Source of the DNA: Porphyromonas pogonae
GTDB lineage: Bacteria; Bacteroidota; Bacteroidia; Bacteroidales; Porphyromonadaceae
NCBI RefSeq assembly: GCF_036320655.1
Contig: NZ_CP143258.1
Span: forward strand, 496,001-560,000
Direction of reading: 5' to 3'
DNA: 64,000 nucleotides
Each line of letters begins with the position of its first letter. Within the stretch, counting starts at the first letter, position 1. The notes below the pieces were generated by a model. It saw only the letters and a list, made by a program, of their open reading frames with translations. It had not been told where the DNA came from and searched no databases. The translations under genes and the position numbers were made by a program. Shown here piece after piece: positions 17,700-26,377 of this stretch.

Positions 17700-18364
17700 T
17701 CACTCCCTGTGGATAACTTTTGCTAACTAAGCCATCAAAACAAATATTCGAATAATATAGGGTATACATCTTGCAGATATTCTATATCGGCGAGAAACAG
17801 AGCTTGCCTCTTTATTTAGCCTCTAAAATCCCTGAAATCTTCTATTAAAAAAGTAATTTCTTATTTAGACTTTGTACAAATAAGCCTGAAATTGTAACTA
17901 AGAAGTGAAGTTTTCGAGGCTTCTTCTGCTGTTTCTATATTTATTTAGTTGTGAGATTTATAGAGTGTTAAGAACATCACTGTTTTGTCTCTAAAATCCA
18001 TCCTTTTTGACATTTTGTCAAAATTATAGCCTAAAATAGATTGTGGGCATTGTGTGATGCTTGATGTTGTATTATGCTATTCGTTGGGGAGATTACAGAG
18101 TGTTCTATAAGTAATCATCATTTCGGCATAACTTCCACTGATATAGCATAGATAGCCGGCTCAGAAAAGTTATCAACAATATGTTTACAACTGTCTATAA
18201 TTACTACCTCGGATATTGAAAATCCGTGGATAAATTGTGAATAAGTATTCAATAACTATTCAATAACGTGTGTACAGGCTGTGTATTGCTTCGTAAACTC
18301 ACTGATTATAATCCCGTTTGCTTTTCGTAAATTCGCAATAGTATTATCACATCTGCAAAGCAAT
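17700..18364. other. AT-rich non-coding region with DnaA-box-like sites
   Basis: About 665 bp with no supported gene. It contains TGTGGATAA (17708-17716, perfect DnaA-box complement), TTATCAACA (18170), CGTGGATAA (18225) and TGTGAATAA (18236), each of the last three one mismatch from consensus. An imperfect palindrome TTTTGACATTTTGTCAAAA lies near 18005-18023. The meaning is uncertain. Confidence 0.45.
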
Positions 18365-19015
18365 ATGGATTACAAAAGGATTGAACAATATATACTTACA
18401 CATACTGATGATGAAGGAGATGTACTACGTGCCTTGGATAGAGACGCGCATGTAAGACTTATGCGTCCCCGAATGATATCGGGACATCTTCAGGGCCGAC
18501 TGTTGAAAATGATTGTGCGCATGCTGAAGCCCCATCATATCATGGAGATAGGTACTTATACGGGATATGCAGCCCTGTGTATGGCAGAGGGTATGGAGAC
18601 TCCTGACGGATCTATACATACCATAGAGGTGGATGATGAGATGGAGGATTTTATCCGAAAGTATCTGCAGCTTTCGCCATGGGGCAACAAGGTAACGCTA
18701 CACCTCGGAGATGCCATGGAGATCATACCGCAAGTAATGAGGCAATACAAGATAGACCTCGTTTATATGGATGCCAACAAGCGGGAGTATATCGATTACT
18801 ACCACTTGGTGATGCAGTATCTGCCCGTAGGAGGGGTGATACTCGCTGATAATACCCTGTGGGATGGAAAAGTGGTGGAAGATCCCTTACCCACTGACAC
18901 ACAAACGTGTTCCATACTCGCTTTCAACGACCTTGTGCAGGCCGACAAGCGGGTGGAAAACCTGATACTACCTTTGCGCGACGGACTATCGCTCATCTAC
19001 AAAGTATCAGAGTAA
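18365..19015 (+). CDS. SAM-dependent O-methyltransferase (CCoAOMT-like family)
   Basis: 216 residues from the ATG at 18365. Class I methyltransferase fold: SAM-binding MEIGTYTGYAALCMAEG at about residues 62-78, acidic IEVDDEM (ribose-binding strand), and DLVYMDANKREYIDYY followed by LADNTLWDG, the metal-dependent catechol O-methyltransferase pattern. The substrate is unknown in bacteria of this group. The upstream frame to 18281 is not family-like. It stands alone downstream of the large non-coding region. Confidence 0.88.
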   Translation: MDYKRIEQYILTHTDDEGDVLRALDRDAHVRLMRPRMISGHLQGRLLKMIVRMLKPHHIMEIGTYTGYAALCMAEGMETPDGSIHTIEVDDEMEDFIRKYLQLSPWGNKVTLHLGDAMEIIPQVMRQYKIDLVYMDANKREYIDYYHLVMQYLPVGGVILADNTLWDGKVVEDPLPTDTQTCSILAFNDLVQADKRVENLILPLRDGLSLIYKVSE

Positions 19016-19037
19016 GGAGAGGGGGAGCTTGCATACT

Positions 19038-19229
19038 CTAGCGTTTGTCGTTTCGGCGCTGTCGTATGCTCTTGACAATGGGGTAAAATACAATGAATGT
19101 AGCCATAGCCAAGGTGATGATGGTGATGCCGTTGAGTATAGCTCGGCTCAGGATATAGACGGTGATCACAAGCCATAACAGGATGATGCAAGCTATCTGT
19201 GAGTTGGTGAGGGGTCTTTTGTAAGCCAT
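19038..19229 (-). CDS. Small two-helix membrane protein
   Basis: 63 residues with two hydrophobic helices (about 12-30 and 36-53) and a basic tail (KSIRQRRNDKR). It starts 9 bp after the stop of the DUF2007 gene on the same strand, so it is probably the last gene of that operon. No family recognised; function unknown. Confidence 0.6.
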   Translation of the reverse strand: MAYKRPLTNSQIACIILLWLVITVYILSRAILNGITIITLAMATFIVFYPIVKSIRQRRNDKR

Positions 19230-19238
19230 TGTCCGATC

Positions 19239-19643
19239 TTATTTCGAGGTGAGTCCTGTAAAATAGGCTATAGCGGCCAAAATACCCAGCAGTATTACCA
19301 TCATAGCTATAATAAACCATAACTTACGCTCCAGTGGTTGCCCTTTCATCAGAGGGAGTTTGTCGGCAAAGTTGGCGATTTTGCCTATTTCCGAGTCTGT
19401 TTCGTCTGGGAGTACGATGCCTTCATCGTGCAGTACCTTGAGAGCTTCATTTACATTGCTTTCTGCAATTTCTATCCTGACACCGCCTACGTCTACCAGC
19501 CCTCCCATCAACTGATTCGTATTTACATTGGCTAAGAAGGTCTCTATACCTGCTCTTTCCAGAATGCGCTGTATATCTTGCGCCTCTTCTATACTTTGAT
19601 AGCTTGCCAGCAGTACTATCTGTTCTTCTTGATTATTTTTCAT
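19239..19643 (-). CDS. DUF2007-domain membrane protein
   Basis: 134 residues from the ATG at 19643. Residues about 8-72 form a DUF2007-type domain (LLASYQSIEEAQDIQRILERAG, then VGGVRIEIAESNVNEALKVL), proposed in domain databases to be a putative signal-transducing or metal-binding module. A membrane helix follows near the C-terminus (WFIIAMMVILLGILAAIAY). The same domain is fused to universal-stress domains in the gene at 26378. It lies between the hydrolase and the small membrane protein on the minus strand. Confidence 0.75.
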   Translation of the reverse strand: MKNNQEEQIVLLASYQSIEEAQDIQRILERAGIETFLANVNTNQLMGGLVDVGGVRIEIAESNVNEALKVLHDEGIVLPDETDSEIGKIANFADKLPLMKGQPLERKLWFIIAMMVILLGILAAIAYFTGLTSK

Positions 19644-19701
19644 TGTGAAAGTTCTTTGATTGTTAAAAATTGAATGTGAGTTGAAGGCCCCACGTGATGC
19701 A

Positions 19702-21096
19702 TTACTTCTTCTCAGGGGGAGTAATAGCTTTGAGCTGCTGTACCAACCAGCGTAGCGCATCACTACTGATGGTGATGGGGATAGAGACATATTCCTGCGG
19801 TAATCCCTTGTCGGCCGGTTGCAGCAAGTGATTGAGGCCGTCGAAAACCCTCACTCGGGCGTGAGGACACACCTCTTGCAGCTTTTGGGCATTGCCGGGT
19901 AATACCTGCGCATCTTTGGAGCCGTAAAGACCTATGACGGGGCAACGGAGCTGTGTGAAATAAGTGGCCGGATCCAGATCTATAATGCTCCTAATCCATG
20001 GGGAGTTTACCTCGGCTTCTATCTTTCTGTAAAGTTCTTTTTGCCGGTCATCAGGCAAAAACTTGAGCTCGTCACCCAAATAGGTTGAGGATATCCTGAC
20101 TATCTTGGGGTATAGGCTGTCGCTGGGCAATGTCTTGTCCGAAATCAGATCATACAATGCCATGTTTAGCTTAGAGGTGTGTGCTATTTTATCTTCGGAA
20201 ACACCCATAAGCGATGATATTTTAGATGTCTGTTCCAGTAGCAGTTTCTTGATGCTCACTACCGGCCCACTCATAGATATTACTCCTGCAATGTCCTTGT
20301 TCTTGGCTGCAACCATGGCTGCAATGAGTGCACCTTCACTGTGTCCCATGAGAAAGACCTCCTTGTTGTCAACTTCCGGGAGTGTCTTAATATAGTCGAA
20401 GACAGCCTCGGCATCTGTCGCAAAATCCTCGATAGTAGCACTTGCATATTTACCCGAACTTTGTCCCGTGCCTCTATCATCGTAGCGGTATACTGCATAG
20501 CCGGCTCGCGTGAGGGAATCAGCAATAACCAGAAAAGGTTTATGCCCGAAGATCTCTTCGTTCCTATCTTGAGGGCCGCTACCTGTTATAAGTATGACGG
20601 TGGGATAGTGCTTGGCTTTATCTCCGGAGGGGAATGTAAGAGTGCCTGCCAAGGAAACTATTTCATCTTTCCCTTTTACTCTGATTTCTCGTTCTTGGTA
20701 AGGATACGGCTTAGCGGGAGTCTGCGGTCTGTCATAGGCGCTACCTCCGTTTCGTGATAGTTCCAGAGGGAAAGCAGCTCCGTTTTGATAAAACTTGCCG
20801 CTGATCTTATCTTTGCCCGAAAGCACTCCTTTGAATTCCATCCCGATCTCTTTCATGTCAAATGTGATGGAATCGGCTTTTGCATATACCCTCCTTACCG
20901 GTAATCCCATTACCATCTGATCCGGACTGTCCATGGTGGCTTTGTACCTGTCGCCATCTTCCGCCACATGGTACACGATCTTGAGAGATCCGCCGGGGAA
21001 AGAAAGTGTTCCTTTCCAACTGCCTGCGTAATTTTGTGCATGACAGAGCATATGACCGGTGAAAATAAGAAAAAGAGCAAAGGTTATTTTCTTCAT
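19702..21096 (-). CDS. Exported alpha/beta hydrolase
   Basis: 464 residues with a signal peptide (MKKITFALFLIFTGHMLCHAQ). Residues 22-125 form a beta-rich N-terminal domain (GSWKGTLSFPGGSLKIVYH) common in Bacteroidota hydrolases. The rest is an alpha/beta hydrolase with nucleophile Ser in GHSEGA, Asp in YGSKDAQV and His in GLNHLLQ; ITGSGPQDRNE is the oxyanion-side strand. It is probably a periplasmic esterase or peptidase of the COG1073 type; substrate unknown. First gene of the minus-strand group 21096-19038. Confidence 0.85.
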   Translation of the reverse strand: MKKITFALFLIFTGHMLCHAQNYAGSWKGTLSFPGGSLKIVYHVAEDGDRYKATMDSPDQMVMGLPVRRVYAKADSITFDMKEIGMEFKGVLSGKDKISGKFYQNGAAFPLELSRNGGSAYDRPQTPAKPYPYQEREIRVKGKDEIVSLAGTLTFPSGDKAKHYPTVILITGSGPQDRNEEIFGHKPFLVIADSLTRAGYAVYRYDDRGTGQSSGKYASATIEDFATDAEAVFDYIKTLPEVDNKEVFLMGHSEGALIAAMVAAKNKDIAGVISMSGPVVSIKKLLLEQTSKISSLMGVSEDKIAHTSKLNMALYDLISDKTLPSDSLYPKIVRISSTYLGDELKFLPDDRQKELYRKIEAEVNSPWIRSIIDLDPATYFTQLRCPVIGLYGSKDAQVLPGNAQKLQEVCPHARVRVFDGLNHLLQPADKGLPQEYVSIPITISSDALRWLVQQLKAITPPEKK

Positions 21097-21320
21097 AGCA
21101 GGATATGTAATTTAAACAACTATAGATACAAATATAATGAAAAGAGTAGTCCGTGTTCTTGTAATGTCAATTCTTTTATCCGTGACTCACCATGATAGCC
21201 CGTTTGGCAATAAGAAGGCTGTTGATTCATTTTAAATGATAAAACAAGATATAATCGATGGAATTATTTATATTTGTGTAAGTTGAGAACATAATTAATC
21301 TTGCAAAAATCATTCATTCT

Positions 21321-22055
21321 ATGAAGCATACCTTCCCAATCATCATATTACTGCTGAGTGTGATAACCATACTGCCCGGATGTAAGAAGAAAAATAGTAC
21401 AACATCGGATGATATGCCTAAGTTTACTTTTACTGTGCAGGGACAGCCCGCCAGAGACTCCACCGTGTGGCTACTGCTGTATGGAGAGAAGGCGCAGACG
21501 TTTAATAAATTTATATCTCATTCGGCTAGTGATAAATTTGAAATAAACCCTGATACCACGCTATACAATCGTGCTATTGTATATATAGATGGCGGTGTGA
21601 GGTTGCAGTCGTACTACTTACGTAATGCACAGTGGGGGGCTGCCCCGATAGACTCTCTGAAATATAAGGTGAATCAGATCAACCTGGATGCAGGATATGA
21701 ACAGAGGCTTGCTACCATATCGGGACCCGATGTGTACGGTAAGTTTTTCTCTCTGCCTTCTATTTATAAAGAGAAGACTACAGCTTTGCTCTTTATTACC
21801 CCTCAAGCTTCGGATAGCTCGGCGATGGCTAAACTGATCGATAAGGTACCCACTCAGCCCGATACTATAAACAGAGTGTACCTGATCCTGACCCCTACGG
21901 ATGCCGAGGCCAAAAACATAGCCAAGAGCAATAAGCTCAAAGGTACGGTGATCTCGGATAGCCTGGGGATTGTGAGCCGAGCCAGAGATGCTTACGGGGT
22001 ATACAAAGAAACTCAAGTGATCATGATAGACAGCCTGGGGAAAGTGAAAAGATAA
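21321..22055 (+). CDS. Lipoprotein with thioredoxin-like C-terminal fold lacking CxxC
   Basis: 244 residues. Lipoprotein signal with lipobox ILPGC (Cys 21). The N-terminal half resembles the beta-rich domain often found before TlpA-like domains in Bacteroidota. The C-terminal half has the thioredoxin/peroxiredoxin pattern: LLFITP strand, DSLGIVSRARDAYGV, then TQVIMIDSLGKV, the usual end of TlpA proteins. Where the CxxC motif should follow the first strand the sequence is PQASDSS, so it cannot do thiol-disulfide chemistry. Calling it a degenerate TlpA-like protein is inference. comM follows 69 bp downstream. Confidence 0.65.
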   Translation: MKHTFPIIILLLSVITILPGCKKKNSTTSDDMPKFTFTVQGQPARDSTVWLLLYGEKAQTFNKFISHSASDKFEINPDTTLYNRAIVYIDGGVRLQSYYLRNAQWGAAPIDSLKYKVNQINLDAGYEQRLATISGPDVYGKFFSLPSIYKEKTTALLFITPQASDSSAMAKLIDKVPTQPDTINRVYLILTPTDAEAKNIAKSNKLKGTVISDSLGIVSRARDAYGVYKETQVIMIDSLGKVKR

Positions 22056-22124
22056 AGGCTCTGCTAATTACTCTTAATTAATCTTGTTAACCTCAATAAT
22101 AAATAAATCTGTACCGTATAATTT

Positions 22125-23693
22125 ATGTTGGTAAAAACTTATGCTGCTGCTTTGCAAAGCATATATGCAACCACTGTAACCATAGAAGTGCATAGCACGC
22201 CCGGTGTATACTTCCAGCTGGTGGGACTACCGGATGCGGCTGTAAAAGAGAGTCATGATCGTATAGTGTCGGCTATAGAATCGAGCGGATTTCGTTTTCC
22301 CGGCACACACATTGTCATCAATATGAGCCCTGCACATATCAAGAAGGAGGGCACGGCCTACGACTTGCCTCTTGCTATAGGAATTTTGGCCTCGAACGAG
22401 ATAATCCCGGATGATAATCTCGGTAAGTATATGATCATGGGAGAGCTTTCGCTAGACGGCTCTCTCAAACCGGTCAAAGGAGCACTGCCTATAGCCATAC
22501 AGGCGAGGGTGGAGGGTTTCGAAGGGCTGATATTGCCGAAGCAGAATGCAGGCGAAGCTGCTGTGGTGAATAACCTCAAAGTATACGGAGCTGAATCACT
22601 GGCGCAGGTCATAGAGTTTCTCTGTGGCAAAAAGGAGATAGAGCAGGTAATAATAGATACCAGAAAAGAGTTTTATAAGCAACAAGATATCTTTGACTAT
22701 GACTTCTCGGAGGTGAAGGGACAAGATAATGTGAAAAGAGCTATCGAAGTGGCTGCCGCCGGCGGACACAATATTATATTGATAGGTGCGCCGGGGAGTG
22801 GTAAGAGTATGATGGCAAAACGTATGCCGGGCATATTACCCCCTTTTACTCTGAGCGAATCTTTGGAGACGACTAAGATATACTCTGTAGCGGGCAAGAT
22901 GGGAAGCCGATCCACACTACTTACCTCAAGGCCTTTTAGAGCACCGCATCACTCCATATCACCGGCTGCTCTGGTAGGTGGAGGCTCATTCCCGCAGCCG
23001 GGCGAGATCAGCTTGGCACATAACGGGGTGCTGTTCCTTGACGAGCTTGCCGAGTTTAACAGAAACGTGCTGGAAGTGATGAGGCAACCGCTGGAAGAGC
23101 GCAAAGTAACTGTGGCAAGAGCCAAATTTACCGTGGATTATCCCGCAGGTTTTATGCTGGTGGCTGCCATGAACCCTTGTCCATGCGGGTATTACAATCA
23201 TCCGTCACGCCCTTGCCAATGCTCACCTCAACAAGTACAGAAATATCTGGGTAAGATATCGGGTCCGCTTTTGGACAGAATAGATATACAGGTAGAGATT
23301 GTGCCGGTGCCTTTTGACAAGCTGTCTGATCCCGTCGAAGCCGAAAGCAGCACGGAGATACGTGCTCGTGTGATGAAGGCCAGGGAGATACAGAATAAAA
23401 GATTTGAAAATTACCCGGAAATTCATTCTAATGCGCAAATGACACCGAAGATGATGCAAGAATTTGCAAGGCCGGATGCCAATGGTTTACACCGCCTTAA
23501 GTTGGCCATGGAACGATTTGATTTGTCTGCAAGGGCTTATGACAGAATACTTAAGGTGTCTCGCACAATAGCTGATCTCGAAGGCTCGAAGGAGATCAGA
23601 GCCGAACATATCGGCGAAGCTATTAATTATAGAAGTCTCGACCGTGAGAGTTGGGGCACTCAATCTATCAATAAATCAATTAGGATTGATTAA
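22125..23693 (+). CDS. comM: YifB/ComM-family AAA+ Mg-chelatase-like ATPase
   Basis: 522 residues. The N-terminal ComM domain (MLVKTYAAALQSIYATTV, LVGLPDAAVKESHDR) is followed by a Mg-chelatase AAA+ core: Walker A GAPGSGKS (about residue 223), Walker B GVLFLDELAEF, sensor AAMNPCPCGYY and a Cys-containing segment CPCGYYNHPSRPCQCS. ComM is a hexameric helicase that aids branch migration during natural transformation in Proteobacteria. Whether this species is competent is not shown here. Confidence 0.93.
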   Translation: MLVKTYAAALQSIYATTVTIEVHSTPGVYFQLVGLPDAAVKESHDRIVSAIESSGFRFPGTHIVINMSPAHIKKEGTAYDLPLAIGILASNEIIPDDNLGKYMIMGELSLDGSLKPVKGALPIAIQARVEGFEGLILPKQNAGEAAVVNNLKVYGAESLAQVIEFLCGKKEIEQVIIDTRKEFYKQQDIFDYDFSEVKGQDNVKRAIEVAAAGGHNIILIGAPGSGKSMMAKRMPGILPPFTLSESLETTKIYSVAGKMGSRSTLLTSRPFRAPHHSISPAALVGGGSFPQPGEISLAHNGVLFLDELAEFNRNVLEVMRQPLEERKVTVARAKFTVDYPAGFMLVAAMNPCPCGYYNHPSRPCQCSPQQVQKYLGKISGPLLDRIDIQVEIVPVPFDKLSDPVEAESSTEIRARVMKAREIQNKRFENYPEIHSNAQMTPKMMQEFARPDANGLHRLKLAMERFDLSARAYDRILKVSRTIADLEGSKEIRAEHIGEAINYRSLDRESWGTQSINKSIRID

Positions 23694-23744
23694 CTTTGCA
23701 GAAATTGTAATGTTCACTTAACAAATTAAACAGGTAATAAGACC

Positions 23745-24749
23745 ATGGATCTAATTCAAAACATTATTGCAAGGGCAAAAGAGAATCTACAGAGAATCGT
23801 TTTGCCGGAAGGTCTTGAGGAGCGTACGCTCCGTGCGGCCGATATGCTTTTGAGAGATAAGGTAGCCCATCTTATACTGATAGGTAATCCTGATCAAATA
23901 AAAGCGAAAGCAGATGAACTTAAGCTCAGCCATGTTGCTGAAGCCACACTGCTTGATCCTAAAAACCACGAAAAGAAAGAAGAATACAAGGAGCTGCTAC
24001 TCAAGCTGAGACAGGCCAAGGGGCTTACTCCCGAGAAAGCTGCTGTATTGGTAGAAGACCCGTTGTATTTGGGATGTCTTATGATCAAGAATGGAGATGC
24101 CGACGGAGAGATCGCCGGTGCTCAGAATGCTACGGGTGATGTACTACGCCCCGCACTTCAGATCATCAAGACTATGCCGGGTATTAGCTGTGTAAGCGGT
24201 ACCTTCCTGATGTTCCTTCAGGATAAATATTTTGGGCAGAATGGTCTGCTCATGTTTGCCGACTGCGCAGTATTGCCCAATCCTACAGCAGAGCAATTGG
24301 CTCAGATAGCTGTTTCTACAGGAAAGTCGGCTCGTGCTATTGCTGCTATGGAACCACGTATTGCCATGCTTAGCTTCTCTACCAAAGGTAGTGCTCAGCA
24401 CGAGATGGTGGACAAGGTAGTGGAGGCTACACGTATAGCCAAAGAAATGGCTCCCGATATGCAGATCGACGGGGAGTTGCAGGCAGATGCGGCAATCATC
24501 CCCAATGTGGCGGCTCTCAAAGCTCCAGACAGTTTTGTGGCTGGTAAAGCCAATGTACTGGTATTCCCCTCTCTGGAAGTAGGAAATATATGCTATAAAC
24601 TGGTGCAACGTCTCGGTCATGCTGAAGCTGTGGGCCCAATACTTCAAGGTATGGCAGCTCCTGTAAATGACTTGAGTCGCGGATGCTCGGTGGAGGATAT
24701 TTATAAGATGGTGGCTATTACTGCCAATCAAGCAATCGCATCGAAATAA
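23745..24749 (+). CDS. pta: Phosphate acetyltransferase
   Basis: 334 residues, short form of Pta (one catalytic PTA_PTB domain, no regulatory N-terminus). It converts acetyl-CoA and phosphate to acetyl phosphate. Visible: NATGDVLRPALQIIKT, GISCVSGTFLM, and DGELQADAAIIP and VLVFPSLEVGNICYKLVQRL near the C-terminus, all typical. ackA starts 13 bp downstream, forming the acetate and ATP-yielding operon. Confidence 0.95.
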   Translation: MDLIQNIIARAKENLQRIVLPEGLEERTLRAADMLLRDKVAHLILIGNPDQIKAKADELKLSHVAEATLLDPKNHEKKEEYKELLLKLRQAKGLTPEKAAVLVEDPLYLGCLMIKNGDADGEIAGAQNATGDVLRPALQIIKTMPGISCVSGTFLMFLQDKYFGQNGLLMFADCAVLPNPTAEQLAQIAVSTGKSARAIAAMEPRIAMLSFSTKGSAQHEMVDKVVEATRIAKEMAPDMQIDGELQADAAIIPNVAALKAPDSFVAGKANVLVFPSLEVGNICYKLVQRLGHAEAVGPILQGMAAPVNDLSRGCSVEDIYKMVAITANQAIASK

Positions 24750-24762
24750 AAAACATATAGAT

Positions 24763-25959
24763 ATGAAAGTTTTAGTACTAAACTGTGGTAGCTCGTCAGT
24801 CAAATATATGTTGATCGACATGCCCCAAGGTGATGTTTTAGCTCAGGGCGGAGTAGAGAAACTCGGCCTTCCCGGTTCTTTTTTGAAGTTTAAGATGCCT
24901 AATGGTGAGAAAGTGCAGCTTGAAAAAGATATGCCGGATCACACTGTAGCTGTCGAATTTATACTCTCAACGCTGATGAGTGAAAAGTACGGTTGTATCA
25001 AATCTTTTGACGAGATAGAAGCCGTAGGACACAGATTAGTTCATGGAGGAAACAAGTTCAGTGAGAGTGTAGCTATCAATCAGGAAGTGATTGAGAAGTT
25101 GCGCGAGTGTATCGATCTGGCTCCGTTGCACAATGGCCCTAACCTGATGGGTATAGAAGCGATAATGAAGTTGCTCCCCAACATTCGTCAGGTAGGAGTG
25201 TTCGATACCGCTTTCCACCAGACGATGCCGGACTATGCCTACATGTATGCCTTGCCTTACGAGATGTACGAGAAATATGGAGTACGCCGCTATGGCTTCC
25301 ATGGCACTAGCCATAGATATGTGAGCAAGAAAGGCGCCGAACTTGCTGGGCTCGACTACAAGAACTGTAAGATCATCACTGCTCACATTGGTAATGGTGC
25401 CTCCATGACTGCCATTGTCAATGGTAAGAGTATTGACTGCTCCATGGGATTTACTCCTACTGAAGGACTCATGATGGGTACCCGCTGTGGTGATGTAGAT
25501 CCGGGTGCTCTTGCTTTTATCGCTGATAAGGAAGAGCTTGATGGCAAAGGCCTGTCAGACTTGGTTAATAAGCAAAGTGGAGTGATGGGTGTAAGCGGAG
25601 TTTCGTCCGATATGCGTGAAATCGAAGAGGCTATCAATGGCGGTAACAAGCGTGCAATGCTCTCTATGGAAATGTATAACTACCGTATCAAAAAGTATAT
25701 TGGAGCATATGCTGCTGCTATGGGTGGCGTAGATCTGATCATTTTTACCGGCGGTGTGGGTGAAAACCAGTGGACTACCCGTGAGATCGTATGCGAAGGG
25801 CTTGAGTTTATGGGCATCAAGGTCGACAAGTCTGTAAATACCGAGCTTAGAGGTAAAGATGCTGTTATCAGTGCAGCGGATAGTCGTGTCAAAATTATGG
25901 TGGTGCCTACTGATGAAGAATATATGATAGCCAAAGATACTATGGATATCCTTAGTTGA
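24763..25959 (+). CDS. ackA: Acetate kinase
   Basis: 398 residues. It transfers phosphate from acetyl phosphate to ADP. ASKHA motifs: VLNCGSSSVKY at the N-terminus, GHRLVHGG, FDTAFHQTMP, YGFHGTSHRYV, HIGNGASMTA and FTGGVGEN. Second gene of pta-ackA; a terminator follows at 25994. Confidence 0.97.
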   Translation: MKVLVLNCGSSSVKYMLIDMPQGDVLAQGGVEKLGLPGSFLKFKMPNGEKVQLEKDMPDHTVAVEFILSTLMSEKYGCIKSFDEIEAVGHRLVHGGNKFSESVAINQEVIEKLRECIDLAPLHNGPNLMGIEAIMKLLPNIRQVGVFDTAFHQTMPDYAYMYALPYEMYEKYGVRRYGFHGTSHRYVSKKGAELAGLDYKNCKIITAHIGNGASMTAIVNGKSIDCSMGFTPTEGLMMGTRCGDVDPGALAFIADKEELDGKGLSDLVNKQSGVMGVSGVSSDMREIEEAINGGNKRAMLSMEMYNYRIKKYIGAYAAAMGGVDLIIFTGGVGENQWTTREIVCEGLEFMGIKVDKSVNTELRGKDAVISAADSRVKIMVVPTDEEYMIAKDTMDILS

Positions 25960-25993
25960 TAAATAACCATTATATTCTATACATATAATTGTG

Positions 25994-26042
25994 AGGGCTC
26001 TCTGCTTGTATTGTTCAGGTTGAGAGCCCTTGCTCTGTTTCC
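25994..26042 (+). terminator. Terminator after ackA
   Basis: AGGGCTCTC (25994-26002) pairs perfectly with GAGAGCCCT (26022-26030), with a T-rich tail. Confidence 0.8.
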
Positions 26043-26073
26043 CCCTTGCTCAATTTATATTGAATCCGGTTAT

Positions 26074-26260
26074 GAGACTGTTGCAAAAGTCAACAGTCTT
26101 GTGGATTTTGGAGGCAAAGCCGACAAAAGACACTTTGACCGGGCAGAGAAGGTAAAGTGCAAGGCGCTAAGAGTGAGTGCACAGGGAGTTTACTTCAGGT
26201 AAATGACCAAGCGCGAATCTCGCAAGCAACGAAGCAATTTGCCTGCTATGCAACGGTCTC
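26074..26260 (+). mobile_element. 187-bp MITE, copy A
   Basis: Terminal inverted repeats GAGACTGTTGCA (left) and GAGACCGTTGCA (right, inverted), and a direct 5-bp flank GTTAT on both sides (26069-26073, 26261-26265). An internal hairpin near the left end (AGACTGTTG / CAACAGTCT) is conserved. By eye it differs from the copy at 60587 by 2 bases and from that at 62144 by 4. There is no transposase, so it must be mobilised in trans by an element with related ends. It lies between ackA and the USP gene. Confidence 0.88.
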
Positions 26261-26303
26261 GTTATAGTATAGCCGTAGCTTACACCCTATTTTGCATAAA
26301 GAA

Positions 26304-26342
26304 ACAGGCACAGATGCTATGCTCCGTGCCTGTCTCTGTTTT
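26304..26342. terminator. Bidirectional terminator-like hairpin
   Basis: ACAGGCAC (26304-26311) pairs with GTGCCTGT (26326-26333). It has T-rich sequence on the plus side and an A-rich left flank that gives T's on the minus strand, so it probably ends the minus-strand USP gene. Confidence 0.65.
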
Positions 26343-26377
26343 TGGTTACCGGCTCATCTATCCGGTATTCTAAATGT

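Noticed and set aside
17700-18364. Chromosomal replication origin
   Set aside because: DnaA-box-like sites are suggestive, but flanking genes are co-directional and neither dnaA nor a skew measurement is available; kept only as a finding to test.
26011-26202. 63-codon frame over MITE copy A
   Set aside because: It is an open frame through the MITE that recurs at 61955-62272 only because the MITE recurs; it is not a protein family.
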